Assembly (NCBI GenBank): GCA_012960105.1
Contig: DUBV01000053.1
Location: 1-64,000 of the forward strand
DNA: 64,000 nt
Direction: 5' to 3'
Source: Thiotrichaceae bacterium
Lineage (GTDB): Bacteria > Pseudomonadota > Gammaproteobacteria > Eutrophobiales > Eutrophobiaceae
Each line of letters begins with the position of its first letter. Within the stretch, counting starts at the first letter, position 1. Under the pieces are notes generated by a model that worked only from the letters and a program-made list of their open reading frames with translations, had not been told where the DNA came from and did no database searches. This document shows positions 46,696 to 55,594 of the stretch, in pieces. Both the position numbers and the translations under genes were made by a program.

Positions 46696-47694
46696 TTATA
46701 ATATTCCATCAATCAGCTTCTGATTTAACTCAGCCCAACCAACACCTGCTTTTCTAGCACCTTCGAGATAATCTTCTGGCGCAGTCATGTAAGGCGGGCG
46801 ACATGGTCCAGCTTTCATCCAGCCTGCTGCATTGATCCGTTCCTTTTCTAACTGAATGTTATATCTTGAAAATTCCGGGAACCCGCCGGGAGGAAAAAGA
46901 TTAGCTAATACGCTAATCATCTGTGGATATAATGTATCGGGAATACTCCAATCCCCTGTCTTACATGCTTCCTTAACAGTATCTCTAAGATAAACAGTCA
47001 ATTCTGGACCAGTACAAGCACAGGGTGACCAGAATGCGGTATGAAATTCAGGATCCATTTTTGCAGCATCGATATGATCAAACTCAAGTGATAAAAATCT
47101 GATTTGCTTACGCGACACCATAGTGTGTAGGTGTAATTGTGCAATATTAATGTACTTACAAGTGATCACCTGGGGAATATCTGCTACCTGTGCCCAGAAG
47201 GGTGTCGGGAAAGAAAATTTGAATGCCTCCGGATTCGCATAAATACAGATGGCCATTTCCGGAACCGCTTCTGCCACATCCTGATAAAAACGCACCGCCC
47301 CCGACACATCGATTTCTTGCCACATAGGCACACCTAACATTGTGCCATCAGCACCGATATCACGGGCATGTTTAAGTTGCCGAATAGTTTCACGTGTATT
47401 TAATGTGGTTACACCAACAAAGATTGGAACCCTGCCTGATGCAGTCTCGACCATGATCTCCATCATTTTTTTCTTTTCTTCCCAGGTGATGGATGCGCCT
47501 TCGCCAAAGGTTCCCTGACACATAATGGCATCAACACCGGCACTGATTAAACCCTCAACAGCTTTGGCTACCTCGTCGTAATCGACCGAGTCTTCAGTAC
47601 GCCAATCCGAAGCAGAATCAATGGCGGGGGTTGGAATAATTGCCCAGGCACCACTCACATCATCAACTGTTAATCTCTCTCTTTTACTAGTCAT
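46696..47694 (-). CDS. nahE: trans-o-hydroxybenzylidenepyruvate hydratase-aldolase
   Basis: 332 residues, NahE-like. DHDPS/NAL-superfamily barrel: TFGEGASITWEEK, YANPEAF (Tyr152) and VITCKYI with Schiff-base Lys180. FWSPCACTGPELTVYLRD and PPGGFPEFSRYNIQLEKERINAAGW are typical of NahE/PhdJ. It cleaves the side chain to salicylaldehyde and pyruvate (or the PAH equivalents). First gene of a three-gene leftward unit with an operator-like palindrome 86 bases upstream. Confidence 0.9.
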   Translation of the reverse strand: MTSKRERLTVDDVSGAWAIIPTPAIDSASDWRTEDSVDYDEVAKAVEGLISAGVDAIMCQGTFGEGASITWEEKKKMMEIMVETASGRVPIFVGVTTLNTRETIRQLKHARDIGADGTMLGVPMWQEIDVSGAVRFYQDVAEAVPEMAICIYANPEAFKFSFPTPFWAQVADIPQVITCKYINIAQLHLHTMVSRKQIRFLSLEFDHIDAAKMDPEFHTAFWSPCACTGPELTVYLRDTVKEACKTGDWSIPDTLYPQMISVLANLFPPGGFPEFSRYNIQLEKERINAAGWMKAGPCRPPYMTAPEDYLEGARKAGVGWAELNQKLIDGIL

Positions 47695-47779
47695 AAAATT
47701 GCCTTTATTAATATTATTAGGTCATATTAAATTAATGCTTATCATTATATTAATCATTCACCTATATAAATGACTCCTA

Positions 47780-47799
47780 TTAACCATAATATTGGTTAA
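47780..47799. promoter_or_regulatory. operator-like palindrome between nahE and a monooxygenase-like gene
   Basis: TTAACC and GGTTAA are separated by eight AT bases (ATAATATT). The symmetric site sits in the 185-base divergent promoter region, 86 bases before nahE and 81 before the rightward gene, so one regulator could control both. Confidence 0.4.
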
Positions 47800-47879
47800 A
47801 TTATTCAAATTATTTATAATATACTTCTTATATTTTCTGAAAATTTAGTTTTTCCTATAACACTAACAGGGGGCGAATT

Positions 47880-48173
47880 ATGTCTGCATTAGCATTAGTA
47901 GAACTTACTGTAAAACCAGAAGCTCGTTCAACATTATTATCCATTCTTGAAACTATGCTTCCAGAAACACGTGATTATGAAGGTTGTATCAAACTTGAAT
48001 GTCATGTTAACCAAGAAAACGATTGTGAACTGGTACTGGTTGAATACTGGGAAACTGCAGAACATCATCAAAAATATGCAGCATGGCGAACGGAGACTGG
48101 AGATATGGATAAGATAGCAGCAACGCTAGCTGAGCCGCCTAGCATCAAGCACTTTGATGGTGTTGATGTGTAG
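47880..48173 (+). CDS. antibiotic biosynthesis monooxygenase (ABM) domain protein
   Basis: 97 residues. ALVELTVKPEARSTLLSILE, TRDYEGCIKLECHVN and LVEYWETAEHHQKYAAWR define the ABM dimeric barrel. Members oxidise quinol-type substrates without cofactors, or just bind small molecules. The strong GGGGG ribosome binding site and isolated position suggest its own promoter. Substrate unknown. Confidence 0.8.
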   Translation: MSALALVELTVKPEARSTLLSILETMLPETRDYEGCIKLECHVNQENDCELVLVEYWETAEHHQKYAAWRTETGDMDKIAATLAEPPSIKHFDGVDV

Positions 48174-48252
48174 TCATTATATAACCTAATATGTTTAATA
48201 TGGTTTCTTTTCATAGAAATAATTTATATCCAGTCACTTATAAACAAATCGA

Positions 48253-49497
48253 TTAATAGCCCATGGCTTCGCGATAGTATTTCCAGAATCCAACGATAGT
48301 TCCTTCGGATACTAGATGGTCAACGTTTTCGGCTTTGCCTCCACCCATGGCAATGTAGGAAGACTTGTCCTGTTCACGAATCACAGAATCATGAACGATT
48401 TCTACAGCCTCACCATCTTCCATAGAGATTAATCCGGCAGGGCCGATTAAGTTTCCTTGTTTAAGTCGGATAGCTTGCATTTCTTTGTCATCATCTTCAA
48501 ATCCAAACTGTGTCCAGACCAGTTCAAAAGCATCTACTCCTTTTGTACATATTTGTCTGACCGCCAGCGTATTAGCAATTTGTTGCAAGACAAGATTAGG
48601 AAACACAGCAAGAATTACTAGACTAACGTCATCATCGAATTCCTTACGGCCTGCGAGTAACGAGGGATCATTAAGTTTAAATTCAGTATTAAAGCTACGC
48701 ATATTCTTAAAGTCTTCAGTACTGTCGTCAGAATCTTTAATCGCGGTAAGCATGGAATGGCGTTTTGTGTCATCCATGTGGCTCACACCTTTTTGTGAAG
48801 AACGATACAAACCAAAAGTCATGTGAAATAAATGTAACAAACTCGCGTGATAAGGATCACGGGTATTCTCCGCATAGAGTTTCCAGTTACCCTTGATGTA
48901 TTGGCGTTGATCACCCAGTACCTTAATTGGCTTACTGCAAATGCGTTTAATTGCGGTAACTGTCATTGGTCCAAGATAGTCTTCCAGTGATTCTACCGTT
49001 TCAGAAAATGTCGCAAATACCAGGCCTGCAACTGAACCAACACGTAATTTTCTCAGGGGATGTTCCTGCATCTTGAAGTCTTTTGGCATGCCACCATTAC
49101 CCTGGATGCCACGGCGAAATGGCACACCGATGAGATCACCTTTAAGATTGTAAGCCCATTGGTGGTAAACACATTCAAGGTTGGGTTTATTGCCACGTAG
49201 CTCGCGACAAACAGCAGCACCTCTATGGGCACAAGAGTTGACAACAACATTAACCTGCCCTTCTTCATCGCGCATGACAATGACCGGTGTATCACCAATG
49301 AATGTGGTTTTATAATCACCAGATTCTGGAATTTCAGCCTCTAATGCAACAAAGGACCAGTTATCACCGCGAAAAATCTTTTCCTGTTCACTATCATAGA
49401 CATTCTTATCCGTAAACACTTGATACGGTACTTCGCAAACACCTCGATCTTCCGGCCAATTCACTTCGTTAAATTTATTTTTTAGTATTGTACTCAT
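48253..49497 (-). CDS. salicylate/anthranilate hydroxylase-type oxygenase alpha subunit
   Basis: 414 residues. Rieske ligands Cys89/His91 and Cys109/His112 in CAHRGAAVC and CVYHQW; iron-site Asp214, His217, His222 in ENTRDPYHASLLH. YHQWAYNLKGDLIGVPFRRGI and the FDFVWTHFGFEDD-like ELVWTQFGFEDDDKE are shared with NagG (salicylate 5-hydroxylase) and AntA. The product would be gentisate or a catechol depending on the exact enzyme. Its beta subunit and Rieske ferredoxin are encoded just upstream. Last gene of the 62-to-48 kb leftward array. Confidence 0.85.
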   Translation of the reverse strand: MSTILKNKFNEVNWPEDRGVCEVPYQVFTDKNVYDSEQEKIFRGDNWSFVALEAEIPESGDYKTTFIGDTPVIVMRDEEGQVNVVVNSCAHRGAAVCRELRGNKPNLECVYHQWAYNLKGDLIGVPFRRGIQGNGGMPKDFKMQEHPLRKLRVGSVAGLVFATFSETVESLEDYLGPMTVTAIKRICSKPIKVLGDQRQYIKGNWKLYAENTRDPYHASLLHLFHMTFGLYRSSQKGVSHMDDTKRHSMLTAIKDSDDSTEDFKNMRSFNTEFKLNDPSLLAGRKEFDDDVSLVILAVFPNLVLQQIANTLAVRQICTKGVDAFELVWTQFGFEDDDKEMQAIRLKQGNLIGPAGLISMEDGEAVEIVHDSVIREQDKSSYIAMGGGKAENVDHLVSEGTIVGFWKYYREAMGY

Positions 49498-49511
49498 TTG
49501 AATTGCCTCCT

Positions 49512-50009
49512 CTAGATTGGGGTAACCATCAAACTTTGGATCTGATAGGTGTCAAAGACAGCTTTCTTTTGTTTAAACTTAAGACCATCTTCTGTAGCAA
49601 CGATTTCATCCAGATATTTTCCTGAATTATAAATTTCTGTGGCACCGCTTAATCTGGTTTGTAATACCAGATAATTAGTTTGTACGGACACCACTTCATC
49701 TGTTACACCTTTGATATTTACATTACTGATAATGTGTCGATAAAAATGTTCAGCATAAACATTGGCGTTTCGTAAAGAAACAATACGATCTATCAACATT
49801 GCATTGCTGTCGCAGACAATTGCAGAGACTGGTAATCCACGATCTTCGTTCTCGCGAGAAATTATTTGATATAAACAATCTTCAACAAAAAATTCCGGCC
49901 ATTGTTCAAGACGATCATCATCAATGCATTCAACGTAATTACTCTGTAATTTTTCGACCTGAAACTGTAACTCCATAGCCGTCATGTCGGAAAATTTTAA
50001 TATAGCCAT
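49512..50009 (-). CDS. salicylate/anthranilate hydroxylase-type beta subunit
   Basis: 165 residues. ELQFQVEKLQSNYVECIDDDRLEQWPEFFVEDCLYQI and the ending FDTYQIQSLMVTPI fit the NagH/AntB small-subunit group (quoted in pieces). It lies between the ferredoxin gene (4 bases) and the alpha gene (14 bases), so the set is translated together. Confidence 0.87.
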   Translation of the reverse strand: MAILKFSDMTAMELQFQVEKLQSNYVECIDDDRLEQWPEFFVEDCLYQIISRENEDRGLPVSAIVCDSNAMLIDRIVSLRNANVYAEHFYRHIISNVNIKGVTDEVVSVQTNYLVLQTRLSGATEIYNSGKYLDEIVATEDGLKFKQKKAVFDTYQIQSLMVTPI

Positions 50010-50013
50010 ATCT

Positions 50014-50343
50014 TTAAGAGTCCTTTGAATCTACCGGGATACAAACATTGCCATCTTCTACGGTCACTGGGTATGATTTAATAGGAATTTGGCAGGGAAA
50101 AGAAGTTGCCTCACCCGTCTTGATGTCAAAGGCCCCGCCATGAAAAGGACATTCAATCTCACCATCTTCCTGATACCCTTCGGTGAGTAAAGCCATACCA
50201 TGGGTACATAGGTTATCAGTGACATAATAATCACCTTCATGAAGATAAACCGCCAAAGCAGGAAAACCATCAGGATTAACCGCTATTGGTTTTTCTTCCT
50301 CGACGTCATCCGTTTTACATAGTGTTATCAATTCAATCATCAT
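50014..50343 (-). CDS. Rieske [2Fe-2S] ferredoxin
   Basis: 109 residues. CTHGMALLTEG and CPFHGGAFDIKTG supply Cys-x-His and Cys-x2-His ligands. It carries electrons to the oxygenase encoded downstream and, being the only free-standing dioxygenase-type ferredoxin in the window besides TmoC, might also serve the naphthalene and PAH dioxygenases. NagAb-like in size and loop structure. Confidence 0.88.
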   Translation of the reverse strand: MMIELITLCKTDDVEEEKPIAVNPDGFPALAVYLHEGDYYVTDNLCTHGMALLTEGYQEDGEIECPFHGGAFDIKTGEATSFPCQIPIKSYPVTVEDGNVCIPVDSKDS

Positions 50344-50378
50344 AATTTCTCAAAATAACATTTTATCTAAATATAAAA

Positions 50379-51326
50379 TTATAAACCCATGTTTTTTAAT
50401 AATGTATATATAGTGCGAGTATAAGGTGCATCTTTACCTAATGCCTCACAACTTTTAATGACAACACCACATATCTCATCTAACTCAAGCGTTCTGCCTT
50501 TTTCTCTATCAATCAACATAGAAGGCTTAATCGCATCAAAGTCATAAATGAGTTGAAACATTTCATCTACGTCAGGCTCCTTTAGATCGGAACCATCAAT
50601 ATGTGACGCCAAGGCTGTCTCCTGCATCATGTGTTTCATTAATATTGCGTATTCTTCATGATGAGACAGATATTTTGTATCTTTTTGGATCAAAGCTGAC
50701 AATGCATTAGTGCCATTATTGATCATCAATTTTCGCCAGAGTTCTTTACATATGTTATCTGATTCTTTGCTTGGAATACCTGCCTGATTAAATATCTCGA
50801 CGATTTCAGAAACAAACTTTATACGATCTGGATCTGCGTCAACATTATGTGGCCATGCTCCCATGATAACCTGAGCAACCCCGACAGCAGTTACATTAGC
50901 TGGTTTAATAACGTCAGCACCAATACGAACGGCAAGTCCCCCAATAATTTTGGACTCATCAAGATATTCGCTAAGTACTTGTTCATTGCCCATGCCATTT
51001 TGTAATGAAAGAATATACGGTGAACCGGATTCGTGATTAAGCCACTCTTTTAATATACTCGCTATTTCAGAAGTTGAGGTTGCTTTAATACATATCAACA
51101 AAAGATCGAAATCAGAGGACTTATGTACTGTAGTTAATTCATCTAAAGTACATGCAGAAATATTTTGACTAAAATTAAAGTTTGGATGAGTGACAGACAA
51201 TCCATCTGATTGCATCGCTGCCAAATGTTCGCCGCGTGCAATAAAAACTACATCATGCTTGGCCTTAACAAGTCTTGCTCCGTAGTAGCAACCAATCCCA
51301 CCTGCACCAATTACTGCAATACGCAT
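50379..51326 (-). CDS. 2-dehydropantoate 2-reductase-family protein (PanE-like)
   Basis: 315 residues. IAVIGAGGIGCYYGARLVKAKHDVVFIARGEH is the NADPH site (two parts), LQNGMGNEQVL and a conserved Lys in ELWRKLMINNGTNALSALI match PanE/ApbA. Whether it makes pantoate or reduces another 2-oxo acid is unclear; relatives inside aromatic clusters probably act on pathway oxo acids. It lies between dmpD and the Rieske ferredoxin on the same strand, after a MITE-like repeat. Confidence 0.82.
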   Translation of the reverse strand: MRIAVIGAGGIGCYYGARLVKAKHDVVFIARGEHLAAMQSDGLSVTHPNFNFSQNISACTLDELTTVHKSSDFDLLLICIKATSTSEIASILKEWLNHESGSPYILSLQNGMGNEQVLSEYLDESKIIGGLAVRIGADVIKPANVTAVGVAQVIMGAWPHNVDADPDRIKFVSEIVEIFNQAGIPSKESDNICKELWRKLMINNGTNALSALIQKDTKYLSHHEEYAILMKHMMQETALASHIDGSDLKEPDVDEMFQLIYDFDAIKPSMLIDREKGRTLELDEICGVVIKSCEALGKDAPYTRTIYTLLKNMGL

Positions 51327-51356
51327 GGTTATAGTTTAATCCCTCTGGGTTTAATT

Positions 51357-51499
51357 CCCGCAGCTTGCTGCGTTCATGTCATTCCTGCGAAGGCAGGAAG
51401 CCAGTGAGACAATGACCGCTTTCAGCGGAACATTAATTTGACTGGATACCGGAACAAATCCGGTATGACGACGTTAGTATACAGTCAGCTTACTGCGGG
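51357..51499. mobile_element. second MITE-like/dRS3-like element
   Basis: Imperfect inverted ends CCCGCAGCTTGCTG (51357-51370) and CAGCTTACTGCGGG (51486-51499) bound about 143 bases. Inside, GTCATTCCTGCGAAGGCAGG followed by AAGCCAGT (51378-51405) and ACTGGATACCGG...CCGGTATGACGAC (51441-51472) repeat the layout of the core of the element at 25711-25932. It fills most of the 215-base gap between dmpD and the PanE-like gene. Confidence 0.55.
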
Positions 51500-51541
51500 T
51501 AGTTTATTAATGTTTGTGTATAAGCGAATTTTAAATTCTAA

Positions 51542-52366
51542 TTATTCAGAAAAGAAATTAATCACCAGATCGTTAAAACGTTTGTTATGTTCAATCTGTG
51601 TCCAGTGACCACATTGACCAAATAAATGTAGTTGTGATCGTTCTATTAATTCAAATAGACGTTGCGATGTTGAAACAGGAATGACTCTGTCTTCCCGACC
51701 ATGAACAATCAAAGTATCGTGTTTCACATTTCGAATATTTTCTTCAGGGCTTTGCATCCCTTCTATCCAACGCTGCCTTGGTGCAGGAAACATGGCACTG
51801 AACGCCTCCTGAAAACCAGGTTGTATACTTGCCTTATATCGCAACTCAGCCAGTTCATCACTAACCAGGTTTCGATCATGAGCGAAATAATCCATTATTT
51901 TTCGCATGTTTTCACTCGAAGCTTCATAGCCCCAAACTTCGTCAAGTCCTTCCGTCAATTCAAAATGAACACCAACGCTACCCATTAACACCAATTTTTT
52001 AACCCGTTCTGGATGACGTATAGTTAGTGCCAGTGCTAAAGCACCACCGAAAGAATTACCTACCAGATTTGTTTGTTCAATATTCAGAGCATCCATTAGA
52101 TCAATTGCATGGCTGACCCAATTATCCATATTATATTCGACATCATCGGGACGTTCAGTAAAGCCAAAACCAGACATATCTGGTGCAACCACACGAAAAT
52201 ATTCTGAAAATGCTGGAAGGCAAAGGCGCCAATTTGCCCAGGCAGTCACACCCGGTCCTGATCCATGGATCAAAAACACATTATCTCCATCGCCTACATC
52301 GTGATAGTTAGTTTTAAAACTACCCGTTTGTATAGAATTTGCTATCTCAGGATTTTTATCACTCAC
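51542..52366 (-). CDS. dmpD: 2-hydroxymuconic semialdehyde hydrolase
   Basis: 274 residues. FLIHGSGPGVTAWANWR, VGNSFGGALALA (nucleophile Ser105), VHGREDRVIP (Asp) and FGQCGHWTQIEH (His) match DmpD/XylF along its length. It hydrolyses the ring-cleavage product, especially those from methylcatechols that yield ketones, to 2-hydroxypentadienoate. It lies outside the lower operon, just downstream of tmoF. Confidence 0.93.
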   Translation of the reverse strand: MSDKNPEIANSIQTGSFKTNYHDVGDGDNVFLIHGSGPGVTAWANWRLCLPAFSEYFRVVAPDMSGFGFTERPDDVEYNMDNWVSHAIDLMDALNIEQTNLVGNSFGGALALALTIRHPERVKKLVLMGSVGVHFELTEGLDEVWGYEASSENMRKIMDYFAHDRNLVSDELAELRYKASIQPGFQEAFSAMFPAPRQRWIEGMQSPEENIRNVKHDTLIVHGREDRVIPVSTSQRLFELIERSQLHLFGQCGHWTQIEHNKRFNDLVINFFSE

Positions 52367-52387
52367 ATTAATTCCTCTGTAATTATC

Positions 52388-53410
52388 TTAATAAAATCGA
52401 TCGTAATGAATCTGTTCAAAAGGAACTTTGTATTCCATCATTAACATTCTAGTGGTGGCGTCAGTCATTGGCGGGGGGCCACAAAAATAAAACTCATGTT
52501 CTGGCAATGATTCACCTAATTGTTTTGCAACTAACTCATGAATAAAGCAACAATCACCACCCCAGACACCCTCTTTATTCATCTCTGGATCAGATATCGC
52601 ATTAAAACAAATCAGACGTTTGTCCAGTGCTTCTTCATTTGACACCAGTGCCGGGGTACAGATGTCATCAGGCCCACGTCCACCATAGAACATGTATATT
52701 TTTCTATCACCCAATCTGGAGTCATTTACCGCTGCCCTGGCAATAGACATGATGGGGGATAAACCTGAACCACCACCAATAAGCACAATATCGCGAGATA
52801 TTTCTGGCTTCAAAAAAGCAAGTCCATAAGGCCCGTCTAGGTGAATTTTTGTGCCGATTGCACAATCATCGAATAAATAACTTGTTGCCTTTCCCTCTGG
52901 CATGTTTTTGATAATAAAATTCCACAGACCTTCAGCATTGGGTAAATTAGACATGGAATAACCTCGAGAACCTGTTACGCCAGGAAAATCAAGTAGTGCG
53001 AATTGACCGGGTAAAAAATTAGCGGCATGTTCTGTACGAAAACAGAATTCCTGCATATCATCGGTAAGCGTATTAATCTGGACTAGTTCGGCCTCAAGAC
53101 GGCTCGGTTTATGTTCTGGAGTTGAGTGATGTTCAAGTCTTACCTTGATTGTGCAATCATTTTTTGGAACACACTGACATCCCAGCATCTTCCCTTTTCT
53201 AACATCTCTGGCAGAACGACCCGGCGCATCTTCCCATAGATTATCTATCTCACCGTCTAACAGTTCAAACTTACAACTGCCGCAACCACCTGAATTACAT
53301 TCGTAGGGAAAACCAAGACCTGCACGTAAAGCAGCACGAAGTAGCGTGTCTCCTTCTTCACACTGATACTCAAACTCCTGACCTTCTAATAGAATTTTGT
53401 GTGAGGCCAT
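52388..53410 (-). CDS. tmoF: toluene-4-monooxygenase reductase component
   Basis: 340 residues. [2Fe-2S] domain FPYECNSGGCGSCKFELLDGEI...CQC (~35-80), FAD domain with SRGYSMSN, NAD domain with LIGGGSGLSPIMSI and FCGPPPMTDA, ending IHYDRFY. NLWEDAPGRSARDVRKG is the TmoF-type linker. It passes electrons from NADH to TmoC. It is separated from tmoE by a 165-base gap containing a terminator-like hairpin, which should lower its expression relative to tmoABCDE. Confidence 0.9.
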   Translation of the reverse strand: MASHKILLEGQEFEYQCEEGDTLLRAALRAGLGFPYECNSGGCGSCKFELLDGEIDNLWEDAPGRSARDVRKGKMLGCQCVPKNDCTIKVRLEHHSTPEHKPSRLEAELVQINTLTDDMQEFCFRTEHAANFLPGQFALLDFPGVTGSRGYSMSNLPNAEGLWNFIIKNMPEGKATSYLFDDCAIGTKIHLDGPYGLAFLKPEISRDIVLIGGGSGLSPIMSIARAAVNDSRLGDRKIYMFYGGRGPDDICTPALVSNEEALDKRLICFNAISDPEMNKEGVWGGDCCFIHELVAKQLGESLPEHEFYFCGPPPMTDATTRMLMMEYKVPFEQIHYDRFY

Positions 53411-53439
53411 TCTATATTCTCCTTAATTATTTAATCCCA

Positions 53440-53504
53440 AAAAAAACATGACCCAACTAATCTAAAAAAAACTTGGAGATTTTAGATGAGAGATTAGTGG
53501 GTCA
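53440..53504 (-). terminator. terminator/attenuator hairpin between tmoE and tmoF
   Basis: Arms TGACCCAACTAATCT (53449-53463) and AGATTAGTGGGTCA (53491-53504) pair over 14 positions with one bulge, with an inner ATCTAAAA/TTTTAGAT extension. In the leftward direction the stem is followed by a run of seven T residues (53440-53446 on the complement), the pattern of a rho-independent terminator. Confidence 0.7.
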
Positions 53505-53575
53505 AAATACTCTTCTACTGAGGAAGTATTTGAGTAAACTTTATAATTATTGAATTCATCTGCTTAATATTTTTA

Positions 53576-54565
53576 TTAAACGCCCAAATTCTCTCTGGAT
53601 TTTTCCAATGCAGCTTTGGCATTACTGATTGCCTCCGCACTATCAGGTAATGCCGCACAGTATTTTTCAACAGCATTGATGCCCAGTGGCATCCACTTAT
53701 CCATCCAGTCGGTTAACACTGCTTTATTCTCTGAATTTTCTAATGCCAGCTCCACCAGCGCTTTAGACCAGCGCATATGCCGTTCACTATCTCTGCATTG
53801 GTTATCACATAACATGCCCAATAAGGTATCTGAACTATGGCGGCCTGCTTCACCCAATTGATGCAAGATTGCTGCTTCGACTGCTGGTTTAAGTACCAGG
53901 TTAATCGCACAAAAAGATTCGCCCCAATCCCACGCTATCATGGCTTTTTCTGTTAACTCACGAAAACCCTGCCAAGCTTCATCTTCTTCCCAATGTTTTC
54001 TTTCATTCTGACCAAAGCCCGCATCAGGGTGAGTAAGTGATAGTTCGTAGGTCCTATAAGCGGTGTGTGTTAACCAACGATGTGAATCTGCGCCCTGAAA
54101 TGTAGAACAATTTGTTATGGTGCTCGCAGGTGCAATTTGTGCCAGATAGGCAGAACTCATCTGTAATGCATGAAAAACATATCTGGCCGGTGTATATAAA
54201 ATGGCAAGCTTGCCTACCCATTCAGTGTCTATCGCCTTGTCATGCTCTCTTTCGTTAAACTGATCCAGTAAACTTTTGACATAAGTTTCCTGACCATCCT
54301 GCATAATGTTATAGGTTCGATAAACAATGGCATCAGGGTCTCTATATGTATCCCAGTCTTCAAGTCGTAGAGGACTATGATTACGGTACTTGAGATACCA
54401 TTGGTTCATATGCAAATTGGTATCCATTTCCCAGGGTTTATCCGGGTTATTCATACTGGTATGCAAGCGTACGGAGGTAATTTCGTATTCACTGGGACGA
54501 CGGCGATTCTTGGCCAAATGTGACCAGGTCTTTAATGGTTTTAAAACTTCAGGTGACTCACTCAT
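53576..54565 (-). CDS. tmoE: toluene-4-monooxygenase hydroxylase beta subunit
   Basis: 329 residues (TmoE 327). TWSHLAKNRRRPSEYEITSVRLHTSMNNPDKPWEMD, in two parts, and WYLKYRNHSPLRLEDWDTYRDPD are typical of TmoE. This ferritin-like subunit has lost the iron ligands and stabilises the alpha2beta2gamma2 hydroxylase. Fifth gene of the tmo block. Confidence 0.92.
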   Translation of the reverse strand: MSESPEVLKPLKTWSHLAKNRRRPSEYEITSVRLHTSMNNPDKPWEMDTNLHMNQWYLKYRNHSPLRLEDWDTYRDPDAIVYRTYNIMQDGQETYVKSLLDQFNEREHDKAIDTEWVGKLAILYTPARYVFHALQMSSAYLAQIAPASTITNCSTFQGADSHRWLTHTAYRTYELSLTHPDAGFGQNERKHWEEDEAWQGFRELTEKAMIAWDWGESFCAINLVLKPAVEAAILHQLGEAGRHSSDTLLGMLCDNQCRDSERHMRWSKALVELALENSENKAVLTDWMDKWMPLGINAVEKYCAALPDSAEAISNAKAALEKSRENLGV

Positions 54566-54612
54566 AGTGACCTCTTTATCAATATGTTTTTTAATATAAT
54601 TACTGTTGTACG

Positions 54613-54915
54613 TTATAGATGTCTCTCGAAATAAAAGCGGACATAATCTTTGGTGTTTTCAATCTTGCCGGCAAAGGAACTGAGGTTAATTTCCAGCTCG
54701 CGCATTTCAAAAGAATGTCCCAGAACCTCTTCCATGGTTTCCTTGCGTAAGATGCATTCGTCTTCAACAGATATACGCAAGTACGCGAGTTTATCATCAA
54801 CGATGACTTCCTTACCCGGGTTGTCTATTTCCATCGCTTCTGCGACTGCATCGGCAACTTCCCCCGCTCTAACGATCGGACCTACCATATTATTTAATGA
54901 CGCATCTTGGCTCAT
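54613..54915 (-). CDS. tmoD: toluene-4-monooxygenase effector (coupling) protein
   Basis: 100 residues (TmoD 103). MmoB/DmpM fold: NNMVGPIVRAGEVADAVAEAMEIDNPG (in part), VIVDDKLAYLRI and EVLGHSFEMRELEINLSSFAG. It has no cofactor; it binds near the diiron site and raises turnover and specificity. It lies between tmoE (47 bases) and tmoC (35 bases). Confidence 0.92.
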   Translation of the reverse strand: MSQDASLNNMVGPIVRAGEVADAVAEAMEIDNPGKEVIVDDKLAYLRISVEDECILRKETMEEVLGHSFEMRELEINLSSFAGKIENTKDYVRFYFERHL

Positions 54916-54950
54916 TCTTTTTTCCTCTGTTAAAATAATTTAATTCAATT

Positions 54951-55289
54951 TTAGGTGGGAGCAACAAAAGGCGTTATTCCTTCGATATTGACGAACACAT
55001 CATCACCCTCAAGTTTGATAGGGTACTCAGACAGTTTACTATCTTCCGGATTGATACCTTTACCATTCGTACAATCGAATTGCCACAAATGTGCACGACA
55101 GGTCAATTGTTTGCCATCAAACTCGCCTTCTACTAAAGGGATATCCTGGTGCGGGCACATAGCCTGATAAGCTTTTACATCACCGCCATCGATCACCGTG
55201 ACTAAAACTTCTGTTTTATCAGAGGTTTCAAAAACTTCCATTTCACCTTCCCATACGTCATCTAGCGTACATATTTTTTCAAATGCCAT
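54951..55289 (-). CDS. tmoC: toluene-4-monooxygenase Rieske ferredoxin
   Basis: 112 residues, exactly TmoC length. CPHQDIPLVEG and CRAHLWQFD supply the Rieske ligands (Cys/His, Cys/His). TmoC moves electrons from TmoF to TmoA. Phenol hydroxylases lack this component, so its presence helps assign the tmo block as a four-component toluene monooxygenase. Confidence 0.93.
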   Translation of the reverse strand: MAFEKICTLDDVWEGEMEVFETSDKTEVLVTVIDGGDVKAYQAMCPHQDIPLVEGEFDGKQLTCRAHLWQFDCTNGKGINPEDSKLSEYPIKLEGDDVFVNIEGITPFVAPT

Positions 55290-55306
55290 TTGTAATCTCT
55301 TTTTAA

Positions 55307-55567
55307 TTATTCATCCGCAAAAATAATGTCTATCGTTTCAGTTGGCTCTATACCTGAATCAGCGACCTTCATGTCTCTAGGCAAAAACTCTTCAGCGCCA
55401 TATCTCCTGACTCTTAAAATTTTATCGGGTTGTGCTACCACACGACGACCAATTGAATGATGTGCCGCTGCTGCTGCAACTTCATCCATGGTATTTTCGG
55501 TATCGACCGGCACAAGTTGCAGAACAAAATCATATTGAAAATTTGAAATAATTGGGAAAGCAGCCAT
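55307..55567 (-). CDS. tmoB: toluene-4-monooxygenase gamma subunit
   Basis: 86 residues (TmoB 84). It begins FPIISNFQYDFVLQLVPVDTENTMDEVAAA and ends with RRYGAEEFLPRDMKVADSGI, typical of TmoB, a ubiquitin-like subunit of the hydroxylase (quoted in part). It follows tmoA by 27 bases. Confidence 0.92.
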   Translation of the reverse strand: MAAFPIISNFQYDFVLQLVPVDTENTMDEVAAAAAHHSIGRRVVAQPDKILRVRRYGAEEFLPRDMKVADSGIEPTETIDIIFADE

Positions 55568-55594
55568 CAGTGTCTCCTGTGAATCTGTAATTAA

